A stretch of 18,022 nt of DNA from an uncultured Solirubrobacterales bacterium (lineage in GTDB: Bacteria > Actinomycetota > Thermoleophilia > Solirubrobacterales > Solirubrobacteraceae). The notes beneath the pieces are model-generated. The model searched no databases, was not told where the DNA came from, and was given only the letters and a program-made list of their open reading frames with translations. Each line of letters starts with the position of its first letter. The first letter of the stretch is position 1. The stretch spans positions 1-18,022 of the forward strand of contig CALJKH010000120.1 in the NCBI GenBank assembly GCA_937973575.1, in the 5' to 3' direction. Position numbers and translations under genes: made by a program. Shown here one piece after another: positions 7,235 to 13,071 of this stretch.

Positions 7235-7848
7235 CAACCCAGCTCAACTCCAAGCAGCCGCTCTAGTTCAGCGACAGTCTCAGTGGTGTTGGTGTGGTGA
7301 ATTGGTGCCATGCCAAGTTCGCGGGCAGGGTCAAGGTTGAAGTGGAGGTCGTCTACAAAGATGCACTCCTCAGTCTTGACTCCAGTTCGCTCAGCTCCTA
7401 GGACATAGATCTCTACTGCTGGCTTTCGCATCCCCTCATTGCCTGAGATAACGACTCCGTCAAACAGCTCGTCGAGTAGATCCTGCGGGTAGCGGCGCGT
7501 TCCCCATGAGTTGGAGACAAGCCCGGTTGGGATGCCTGCAGCGCGAGCCTTCCGGACTGCGTTGATCATCACAACATCGGGCTCGATGCGGCCAAACAGC
7601 CCGTCGATCAAACCCTCGGCAGGCGCGCCAATCAGGTCAGCAAAGCCAGGCTCAAACTCAGCCTCGGTGATGCGGCCGCATTCAAGGTCAAACAGAAGCT
7701 CCTGTGCGCTTGGGTCATTGCGGAAAGCGTGACCGATCGCCTCAGGGTCAATGTCGTGGTCAGCGCAGAAGGCGCGGAACGACGCAAAGAGGTCAGTTGT
7801 TAGAACCCCACCCCAGTCGACGAGCAGCGCTGTCTTTTGGTCAGACAA
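7234..7848 (-). CDS. HAD-superfamily hydrolase-like protein, ACAD10-HAD type
   Basis: About 204 residues. Motif I is LLVDWGGVL (Asp11 nucleophile, Gly in place of the second Asp), motif II LVSNSWG, motif III Lys in RKPAVEIY, motif IV CIFVDDLHFN. The D-x-G-G-V-L form is that of the HAD domain at the N-terminus of ACAD10 and its bacterial relatives; loss of the acid/base Asp questions ordinary phosphatase activity (inference). I place the start at the TTG at 7848, which overlaps the last 8 bases of the kinase gene, because the protein then begins six residues before motif I; longer versions would run deep into that gene in another frame. Neighbours: APH-fold kinase upstream, lipoprotein downstream, both overlapping, so all three are translated from one mRNA. 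Confidence 0.88.
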   Translation of the reverse strand: MSDQKTALLVDWGGVLTTDLFASFRAFCADHDIDPEAIGHAFRNDPSAQELLFDLECGRITEAEFEPGFADLIGAPAEGLIDGLFGRIEPDVVMINAVRKARAAGIPTGLVSNSWGTRRYPQDLLDELFDGVVISGNEGMRKPAVEIYVLGAERTGVKTEECIFVDDLHFNLDPARELGMAPIHHTNTTETVAELERLLGVELG

Positions 7849-8935
7849 GCTTGCCCTCGGCAATCTCAAGTGCGCGCTCAGCCAGCTGCACGACGCCGTC
7901 GCCAAAGCCCTTCAAGAATGGATCGTCAGAGGCCCCACTGATCGCGCGCTTGTAGTTGCCCTCCATAAACACGACAGCCTTCCAGAGGGCGAGGGCGGTG
8001 TACCAATTCATGTCCTTCACAGAGCGGCCACTCTTCTCCTCGTAGCGAGCGATGATCTCCGCCCGGGTCATGAAGCCTTCCTGCCTTGTTACGGCAGTCA
8101 GTTCAAACATCCCACGGTCGGGATCGTCGTGGTCAGACCAAAGCGTGCAGAGGTAGCCGACGTCTGCGAGCGGGTCGCCGATTGTTGCCATCTCCCAGTC
8201 GAAGATTGAGACAAGCTTTGCCGGTGCTTCCTTCTCGTACATCGTGTTGCCAAGGCGGAAGTCACCGTGGACGATTGTCGCTGTGCCGGAATCGGGGAGA
8301 TTGTCCCGTAGCCAAGTGCCTACCTGCTCAACAGCCGGGATCTCACGCGTCTTGTTGATCTCCCAGAGGCCCAAGAAACGACTCACTTGGCGCTCGAGGT
8401 AGCCGGTTGGCTTGCCAAACCCTTCAAGGCCTGCTGCTTGCCAGTCAACAGCATGCACTTCAACGAGTGCGTCAACCAGTTCCTCGCTGATCAGTCGGTG
8501 TTGTTCTGGAGTGTTCAGTGCCGCAGGTACCTCGCTGACGATCACATCACCCTCAACGCATTCCATGACATAGAAGGGTGCGCCAATTACCTCAAGGTCG
8601 TCGCCGACTGCGAGGACCTTGGGTGTGCGGGCTGCGGTGCCATCAAGTGCTGTTAGAAGGCGCGCCTCGCGCAGAACATCGTGGGCTGTTGGGGGCAGAG
8701 GGCCCCTTGGTGGGCGCCTCAGTACAGCCGTTACGGAGCCACGCTTAAGGACGTAGGTGACATTCGAGTGCCCGTCCCCGACTGGCTCTAGTTCCGGCAA
8801 CCCTTCGCCAGGTGCGATCCCGTTTGCGTCAAGAAACTCGGCCAGTGGCTCAAGCACAACAAGCGGCTCGCGCTCATTGGCCTCGCCCTCTGCGTGGGTC
8901 AAAACAATGTCATCAGGGGCGATAGGAGTTGGCAT
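7841..8935 (-). CDS. APH-fold phosphotransferase, LvaA / ACAD10-ACAD11 kinase type
   Basis: 364 residues, aminoglycoside-phosphotransferase fold. Catalytic loop IVHGDFRLGN (His223, Asp225, Asn230) and metal-binding IFDWEMATIGDPLADVGYL (Asp246) are intact; the N-lobe has VGDGHSNVTYVL and YVLKRG with a nucleotide-site Lys. This branch does not modify antibiotics: relatives are the kinase domain of ACAD10/11 and LvaA of levulinate catabolism, which phosphorylate 4-hydroxyacyl-CoA (family knowledge). No acyl-CoA dehydrogenase partner is in the window. The ATG at 8935 was chosen because MPTPIAPDD is a normal beginning and a TAGAGT box lies 7 bases before it; an upstream extension would overlap the TetR gene. 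First gene of an overlapping operon with the HAD and lipoprotein genes; divergent from a TetR gene that may control it. Confidence 0.92.
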   Translation of the reverse strand: MPTPIAPDDIVLTHAEGEANEREPLVVLEPLAEFLDANGIAPGEGLPELEPVGDGHSNVTYVLKRGSVTAVLRRPPRGPLPPTAHDVLREARLLTALDGTAARTPKVLAVGDDLEVIGAPFYVMECVEGDVIVSEVPAALNTPEQHRLISEELVDALVEVHAVDWQAAGLEGFGKPTGYLERQVSRFLGLWEINKTREIPAVEQVGTWLRDNLPDSGTATIVHGDFRLGNTMYEKEAPAKLVSIFDWEMATIGDPLADVGYLCTLWSDHDDPDRGMFELTAVTRQEGFMTRAEIIARYEEKSGRSVKDMNWYTALALWKAVVFMEGNYKRAISGASDDPFLKGFGDGVVQLAERALEIAEGKLV

Positions 8936-8942
8936 TGTCCGG

Positions 8943-8948
8943 ACTCTA
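8943..8948 (-). promoter_or_regulatory. -10 box (TAGAGT) of the kinase operon
   Basis: TAGAGT on the minus strand ends 7 bases before the ATG at 8935, with no Shine-Dalgarno: a leaderless start. The 8-base palindrome GTCCGGAC (8937-8944) overlaps the box and the expected transcript start. Confidence 0.55.
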
Positions 8949-9018
8949 CTTTCACCGCCACACACTGCGCGCACCGGCCGAACTGCTTTTGCGAGTGAGC
9001 GTAAGTTTGGGTCGAACT

Positions 9019-9039
9019 CCGATAGCATCGGAACCGATG
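9019..9039. promoter_or_regulatory. Three alternating half-sites over the TetR start: operator candidate
   Basis: CCGAT (9019-9023), ATCGG (9027-9031) and CCGAT (9034-9038) alternate in orientation. The inner pair forms a perfect 14-base palindrome, CATCGG-AA-CCGATG (9026-9039), that includes the start codon. The TAGCAT -10 box (9023-9028) lies inside. Binding here would block the regulator's own transcription. Confidence 0.6.
9023..9028 (+). promoter_or_regulatory. -10 box (TAGCAT) of the TetR gene
   Basis: TAGCAT ends 8 bases before the ATG at 9037, again without a Shine-Dalgarno. It is embedded in the inverted half-sites at 9019-9039. Confidence 0.5.
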
Positions 9040-9624
9040 TCAGTCGCCCAAAATAAAGCCGCTCGCAGGGTGCGCTTGATTGAGGTGGCAATTGAGGACA
9101 TCCTCGAAAATGGTGTTGAGGGCTGCTCGTTCCGCACCCTTGCAAAGCGGTCAGGTACTACCACCGCCCCATTTACATACGAGTTCGGCTCGCGGGCAAA
9201 CATGCTCAAGGCGATCGCCGACAGGACTTGGGCTTGGCTTGAGCCAGATGATGTGGGCACAGCTCGCACTCCGCTTGAGCTTCTGAAGACCAAGTCGCGC
9301 CGGTGGACGCCGATTGACGAAGCCGACGTGCCGTTCGTCAACGTCTACATCCAGCTCACATTCCATGGGATCCACAACAAGGAACTGGCTGACCACATGG
9401 ATGCCCTCAACGCAAAGGGCGACGCCCTCTGGCACAGGCTTGTGGAGATGGCTCAGGCCCAAGGTGAGATCCCCGCTTCAATCGTCGCCTCCGACCTAGT
9501 TATTCAGCTGTGGACCATGAGCGACGGCCTCGCTGTAGCCCGGATGTCGCACCCGACTGAGTTCACGGCTGAAACTGTCGAGCGCCTCTGGAGTGACGCG
9601 TTCGACCGCCTTGTCGGCGCTTAG
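9037..9624 (+). CDS. TetR-family transcriptional regulator
   Basis: 195 residues. The N-terminal DNA-binding domain shows helix 1 (RRVRLIEVAIEDILENG), the turn VEGCSFRTLAKRSGT, and the recognition segment APFTYEFGSRANMLKAI typical of TetR proteins. The C-terminal ligand domain is helical with no recognisable ligand motif. The ATG at 9037 was preferred over upstream starts because it directly precedes the HTH (MSVAQNKAARRV) and follows a TAGCAT box by 8 bases. It is divergent from the kinase-HAD-lipoprotein operon with 101 bases between, and convergent with mmsA. By position it probably represses itself and perhaps that operon, with an acyl-CoA-like inducer (inference). Confidence 0.92.
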   Translation: MSVAQNKAARRVRLIEVAIEDILENGVEGCSFRTLAKRSGTTTAPFTYEFGSRANMLKAIADRTWAWLEPDDVGTARTPLELLKTKSRRWTPIDEADVPFVNVYIQLTFHGIHNKELADHMDALNAKGDALWHRLVEMAQAQGEIPASIVASDLVIQLWTMSDGLAVARMSHPTEFTAETVERLWSDAFDRLVGA

Positions 9625-9648
9625 TCAGCCCTTCTCCTCCGGACTGTC

Positions 9649-11121
9649 TTACCAGCGACTAGTTACGACTTTGCTGCGCGTGTAGAAGCGCACAGCATCG
9701 GTTCCGTTGGCATGAAGGTCTCCGTCGATGGAGTCCTTCCAACCTGAGAACGGGAACCAGGCAACGGGTGCCGCAACACCAACATTTACGCCGACCATGC
9801 CGGCCTCAACGTGGAAGCGGTAGTCGCGGGCAGCCTTGCCTGAGGTGGTGAAGATCACCGAGGCGTTGCCGTAACGTGATGAGTTGACGAACTCAAGTGC
9901 CTCTTCAAGCGTTTCGGCGCGGGTGATTGCCAGAACTGGGCCGAAGAGCTCTTCGCGGATTACATTGTGGTCTGGGCCAGCGCCGTCAATGATCGTTGGG
10001 GCTAGCTCTGCTCCGCCTGGGCCACCGTCGCGGCGACCGTCAAGGACGATGTCGCAGCCGCCAGCCTCAGCAGCAGCGATCTCAGCCTCAATCCGCTCGC
10101 GCGAGGCGGGCGTGACTACTGGGCAAACATCGGTCTTCGGGTCAGCCCCATCGCCAGTGACAAGCTTGGATGCTGCGTCGACTACAAGTTGGAGTGTTCT
10201 GTCCTGCTCTTCCTTGGTGCCGACGAGAACCGCGACAGAACCGGCAAGGCAACGCTGGCCTGCTGCGCCGAAGGAGGAGCCAAGGACGCCTTGGGTCATT
10301 ACATCTGGGTCTGCATCTGGCATGAGGACCATTGAGTTCTTTGCGCCGCCCAGTGCTTGGCAGCGCTTGCCAACCTCAGCGCAACGGCTGTTGATGATGC
10401 GGGCAGTCGTGGCTGAGCCGACGAAGGAGACTGCGTCAATGCCGGGGCTTTCAAGGATTGCCTCAACGCAGTCGCGGCCACCGTTTACGAGGTTGACGAC
10501 GCCCTTGGGGATTTCCTCGATGCCGTCGACCAGTTCCATGATCCGCATTGAGGTCAGCGGGTCCTGCTCACTTGGCTTGAGGATGAATGTGTTGCCGCAG
10601 GCGATCGCGTAGGGCAGGAACCAGAGCGGGATCATCGCCGGAAAGTTGAACGGGGTGATCGCTGCGATCACGCCAACCGGCTGGCGCACGAGCTCGACAT
10701 CTACGCCGGTGCCGATGCCCTCAAGGTTCTCGCCCTTCAGCAGCACTGGCGTGGCAGTTGCGTGCTCGACTGACTCGATACCGCGGCCAACTTCAGCGAA
10801 GGCATCGTCGAGCGTCTTGCCCATGTCAGTGGTGACGATGCGGGCGAGCTCGTCCTTGTGGGCTTCAAGCACCTCGCGCAACTTCATTACTGCGCGGGCC
10901 CTGACCATTGGGCTGGTCGCACGCCAAGCTGGGAAGGCTGCGCGGGCAGCAGCTACAGCTGCCTCAACCTCAACAGGCCCTGACAGCGGGACCTGTGCGA
11001 GGACTTCACCCGTTGCCGGGTTCCTGTCCTCAAGGCGATCGCGCGAAGGGTCCACATCAACGAACTCGCCGTTGACGTAGTTGCCAATCACTTTTCCTGT
11101 TTCAGGTGCTGAGGTGGCCAT
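9649..11121 (-). CDS. mmsA: Methylmalonate-semialdehyde dehydrogenase (CoA-acylating)
   Basis: Converts methylmalonate semialdehyde plus CoA and NAD+ to propionyl-CoA (and malonate semialdehyde to acetyl-CoA) in valine, beta-alanine and inositol breakdown. 490 residues, the usual length. Nucleophile Cys291 in FGAAGQRCLAGS. The Glu general base of ordinary ALDHs is replaced in LGGAKNSMVLMPDAD, the mark of the CoA-acylating MMSDH family. Other signatures are ITPFNFPAMIPLWF, KPSEQDPLTS and WFPFSGWKDSIDGDLHANG. The enoyl-CoA hydratase gene ends 30 bases upstream, so an operon is likely. A TATCGT box 6 bases before the ATG and a perfect inverted repeat in the gap suggest an internal, regulated leaderless promoter. 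The TetR gene converges 24 bases beyond its stop. Confidence 0.95.
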   Translation of the reverse strand: MATSAPETGKVIGNYVNGEFVDVDPSRDRLEDRNPATGEVLAQVPLSGPVEVEAAVAAARAAFPAWRATSPMVRARAVMKLREVLEAHKDELARIVTTDMGKTLDDAFAEVGRGIESVEHATATPVLLKGENLEGIGTGVDVELVRQPVGVIAAITPFNFPAMIPLWFLPYAIACGNTFILKPSEQDPLTSMRIMELVDGIEEIPKGVVNLVNGGRDCVEAILESPGIDAVSFVGSATTARIINSRCAEVGKRCQALGGAKNSMVLMPDADPDVMTQGVLGSSFGAAGQRCLAGSVAVLVGTKEEQDRTLQLVVDAASKLVTGDGADPKTDVCPVVTPASRERIEAEIAAAEAGGCDIVLDGRRDGGPGGAELAPTIIDGAGPDHNVIREELFGPVLAITRAETLEEALEFVNSSRYGNASVIFTTSGKAARDYRFHVEAGMVGVNVGVAAPVAWFPFSGWKDSIDGDLHANGTDAVRFYTRSKVVTSRW

Positions 11122-11127
11122 GAGTCC

Positions 11128-11153
11128 ACGATACCCGAGGAATAACGGGTATC
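11128..11153 (-). promoter_or_regulatory. -10 box (TATCGT) and perfect inverted repeat before mmsA
   Basis: On the minus strand TATCGT (11133-11128) ends 6 bases before the mmsA ATG. Overlapping it, GATACCCG (11130-11137 on the plus strand) and CGGGTATC (11146-11153) are perfect 8-base arms around an 8-base spacer. The far arm covers part of the hydratase stop codon. This fits an operator; an mRNA hairpin between the two genes is the alternative. Confidence 0.55.
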
Positions 11154-11925
11154 AGCGACCCTTCCAAACAGGGTCACGCTTCTCGGCGAAGGCAAGTGCG
11201 CCTTCCTGAGCGTCTTCACTGGTGAAGACAGGGGCAACGATTGCCTCCTGGGCATCCCAGCCTTCAGCCTCTGACCAGTCAACTGCCTTGGTCAGGATCT
11301 CCTTGGACGCGTAAACAGCAAGCGGGCCGTTAACTGTGATGCGACCGGCCAGCTCAAGAGCTGCGTCGACAGTGCTGCCAGCTGGGGCAACAACGTTGAC
11401 AAGGCCAACTTCGTAGCCGCGCTCAGCGCTGATTGGGTCACCGGTGAGGGCAAGCTCCATCGCTACGTGGAAAGGAATGCGGTTTGGCAGGCGAAGCAGT
11501 GCGCCGCCGGCAGCAACAAGGTTGCGCTTGGCTTCTGGGATGCCGAGCTTTGCGCCCTCTGCAGCGACGATCAGGTCACAGGCAAGCGCGATTTCCATGC
11601 CGCCTGCAACTGCGAAGCCTTCGATGGCTGCGATCAGCGGCTTCTTCGGGCCCTTCTTGGCGATGCCAGCAAAGCCGCCGTCTTCAAGGAAGGGAAGCTC
11701 GCCCCTCATGAATGCCTTCAAGTCCATGCCTGAGCAGAAGTAGCCACCGGCACCAGTGAGGATGCCTACGCGCAGATCCTCTGAGGCGTCAAGGCGGGCA
11801 ACAGCGTCAGCGAGCCCCTGGGCAACTGCACCATTTACAGAGTTGCGAGCGTCGGGGCGGTTGATGGTGATGATGAGGACGCCATCGCGCTCCTCGGTGA
11901 GTACTGCTGTTTCAGTTTCGGTCAT
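11152..11925 (-). CDS. Enoyl-CoA hydratase / crotonase-family protein
   Basis: Adds water across the double bond of 2-enoyl-CoA in beta-oxidation-type pathways. 257 residues from ATG 11925. The oxyanion-hole segments are FCSGMDLKAF and IEGFAVAGGMEIALACD; both catalytic glutamates of true hydratases are present (Glu111 in GGMEIAL, Glu131 in LGIPEAK), 20 residues apart as in the rat enzyme. I chose MTETETAVLTEERDGV because it starts just before the first beta strand and follows a TACCCT box by 7 bases; in-frame codons further up would overlap the XRE promoter region. It precedes mmsA on the same strand, consistent with valine or odd-chain acid catabolism. Exact chain length and substrate cannot be read from sequence; other crotonase reactions remain possible. 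Confidence 0.92.
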   Translation of the reverse strand: MTETETAVLTEERDGVLIITINRPDARNSVNGAVAQGLADAVARLDASEDLRVGILTGAGGYFCSGMDLKAFMRGELPFLEDGGFAGIAKKGPKKPLIAAIEGFAVAGGMEIALACDLIVAAEGAKLGIPEAKRNLVAAGGALLRLPNRIPFHVAMELALTGDPISAERGYEVGLVNVVAPAGSTVDAALELAGRITVNGPLAVYASKEILTKAVDWSEAEGWDAQEAIVAPVFTSEDAQEGALAFAEKRDPVWKGR

Positions 11926-11932
11926 GGGTGGA

Positions 11933-11938
11933 AGGGTA
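11933..11938 (-). promoter_or_regulatory. -10 box (TACCCT) of the hydratase gene
   Basis: TACCCT on the minus strand ends 7 bases before the ATG at 11925. No Shine-Dalgarno is seen. It shares the 99-base divergent region 11926-12024 with the XRE promoter. Confidence 0.45.
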
Positions 11939-11988
11939 CGGGAAGCAGGTTTATGCCGAATCTTCCACTGAGTTGACACAACCAACGC

Positions 11989-12018
11989 TTGTCCTTTGCA
12001 TATCGGATCAGATATAGT
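11989..12018 (+). promoter_or_regulatory. XRE promoter with overlapping inverted repeat
   Basis: TTGTCC (11989-11994) and TATAGT (12013-12018) are 18 bases apart, and TATAGT ends 6 bases before the ATG at 12025. ATATC (12000-12004) and GATAT (12011-12015) are inverted arms with a 6-base spacer that touch the -10 box, a plausible self-repression site. A perfect TTGACA at 11973-11978 has no good partner at 16-18 bases. Confidence 0.6.
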
Positions 12019-12024
12019 GCCGGT

Positions 12025-12360
12025 ATGCAAATTAGGGATGTCATTCGTGATGCGCGGCAGGCCGCCGGCCTAACCCAGAAACAGCTAGCCGCACTAGCGG
12101 GCACTTCGCAGCCAACTGTTGCTATCTACGAGTCTGGCCGGCGGGACCCAAGCACTTCCACGCTAATCCGACTTGTTGAGGCCTGCGGCGGCAGGCTGCG
12201 AATTGAAATGGGTCACGCTCCGGTCCGCACACAAAGCCAAGCGGAACTCAAACGAGCTGGAGAGAAATTCATTGAGGTTTTGGATCTGGCTGAACGGCTT
12301 CCAACCAAGCACAGCCCCGACCTGAACTTTCCTCGCCTACCCGAGGCCAAGCTCCGCTAA
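12025..12360 (+). CDS. Solitary XRE-family HTH regulator (antitoxin-like)
   Basis: 111 residues. The HTH spans about 1-50: IRDVIRDARQAAGLTQKQLA then TSQPTVAIYESGRRDPSTSTL, the classic lambda-repressor/XRE pattern. The tail (LDLAERLPTKHSPDLNFPRLP) resembles HTH antitoxins that usually sit next to a nucleotidyltransferase-type toxin gene, but no toxin is adjacent here. ATG 12025 was chosen because the HTH begins directly after it and a good promoter ends 6 bases before it. Its TAA overlaps the stop codon of the convergent nucS gene. It is likely autoregulated through the inverted repeat at its promoter (inference). The divergent hydratase gene may also respond to it. Confidence 0.85.
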   Translation: MQIRDVIRDARQAAGLTQKQLAALAGTSQPTVAIYESGRRDPSTSTLIRLVEACGGRLRIEMGHAPVRTQSQAELKRAGEKFIEVLDLAERLPTKHSPDLNFPRLPEAKLR

Positions 12361-13037
12361 GTGAAGAGCGTCAGGTCCGGCTCTTTGTCGCCACGGACGA
12401 CAGCGAGTTCAACCTCAACGCAGGCAATCCCGCGGCTCTCAGCCAGCACTGCCGCCTGAGGGCGAATCTTCTCCGCAACAAGAACTCCGCGGCAGTCAGC
12501 CTTCTCAGGGTCAAGGCGGATGCGCTCCAGATAACGGGTCAGCTGCTCGACAGCGTCAATCGTTGCTTGGCGCTTCACCTCAACTGCGACCCAGCCGTCA
12601 GCGTCATCGCGGCACATCAAGTCCACTGGGCCAATGTCAGTCGCCCACTCACGGCGGACAAGGCGGAAGCCCTCCCCACACCAGTGCGGTGCTTCGGCCA
12701 GCGCCTCCTGCAGGTCCTTCTCAATCCCGTCCTTCTCCAAGGCTGCTGCCTCGCCCATGTCATGGAGCGAGTCGGAGACAACCTCAGTGATTGTGATCTC
12801 CAGCTTGTCTTCAGTCTTACCGGCCTTCTTGCGGACGATGATCTTCTCAACCGGTGAGCCTTCCTCCTCAATCACTGTTGGAGGAGTCATCCAGTTCTGC
12901 GGCTTGTAGCCACCGGTGTCAGCGTGGACCATCACTGACCCGTCCTCTTTGATCATCAGGAGGCGAAGGGCTTCAGGCAGCAGAGCTTCAGCTCTACCCG
13001 TGTAACGGACTTCGCATTTGGCGACGATCAAGCGCAC
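12357..13037 (-). CDS. nucS: Mismatch-specific endonuclease NucS (EndoMS)
   Basis: Cuts both strands at mismatched DNA and provides mismatch repair in many actinobacteria and archaea that lack MutS/MutL (family knowledge). 226 residues. The N-terminal DNA-binding half shows LLMIKEDGSVMVHADTGGYKP followed by NWMTPP. The RecB-like nuclease half has WATDIGPVDLMCRD and VAVEVKR, giving Asp139, Glu153, Lys155 and Gln165 as the predicted active site. The C-terminal DLTLF resembles the sliding-clamp binding motif described for this family. The start is GTG at 13037: MRLIVAKCEV is the normal beginning and TAGGGT lies 6 bases upstream. It lies 34 bases downstream of the J-domain/TPR gene, and its stop overlaps that of the XRE gene, tail to tail. 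Confidence 0.95.
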   Translation of the reverse strand: MRLIVAKCEVRYTGRAEALLPEALRLLMIKEDGSVMVHADTGGYKPQNWMTPPTVIEEEGSPVEKIIVRKKAGKTEDKLEITITEVVSDSLHDMGEAAALEKDGIEKDLQEALAEAPHWCGEGFRLVRREWATDIGPVDLMCRDDADGWVAVEVKRQATIDAVEQLTRYLERIRLDPEKADCRGVLVAEKIRPQAAVLAESRGIACVEVELAVVRGDKEPDLTLFT

Positions 13038-13043
13038 AGCAGG

Positions 13044-13049
13044 ACCCTA
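13044..13049 (-). promoter_or_regulatory. -10 box (TAGGGT) of leaderless nucS
   Basis: TAGGGT on the minus strand ends 6 bases before the GTG at 13037. It lies in the 34-base gap after the J-domain/TPR gene, so nucS can be transcribed on its own. The -35 is not recognisable. Confidence 0.5.
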
Positions 13050-13071
13050 TTCGCGCGGCTTGACGAAGGCG

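Noticed and set aside
7841..8935. Aminoglycoside resistance gene
   Set aside because: The APH fold is present, but the sequence style (VGDGHSNVTYVL, DWEMATIGDPLADVGYL) and the HAD neighbour fit the LvaA/ACAD10 branch, not antibiotic kinases.
9884..11080. Long plus-strand frames opposite mmsA
   Set aside because: Ser/Pro/Thr/Arg-rich antisense reading of a well-recognised dehydrogenase; no start signal or domain.
11973..11978. Perfect TTGACA as the -35 of the XRE gene
   Set aside because: It lies 34 bases from the TATAGT box, too far for one promoter, and no -10 box is found at 16-18 bases.
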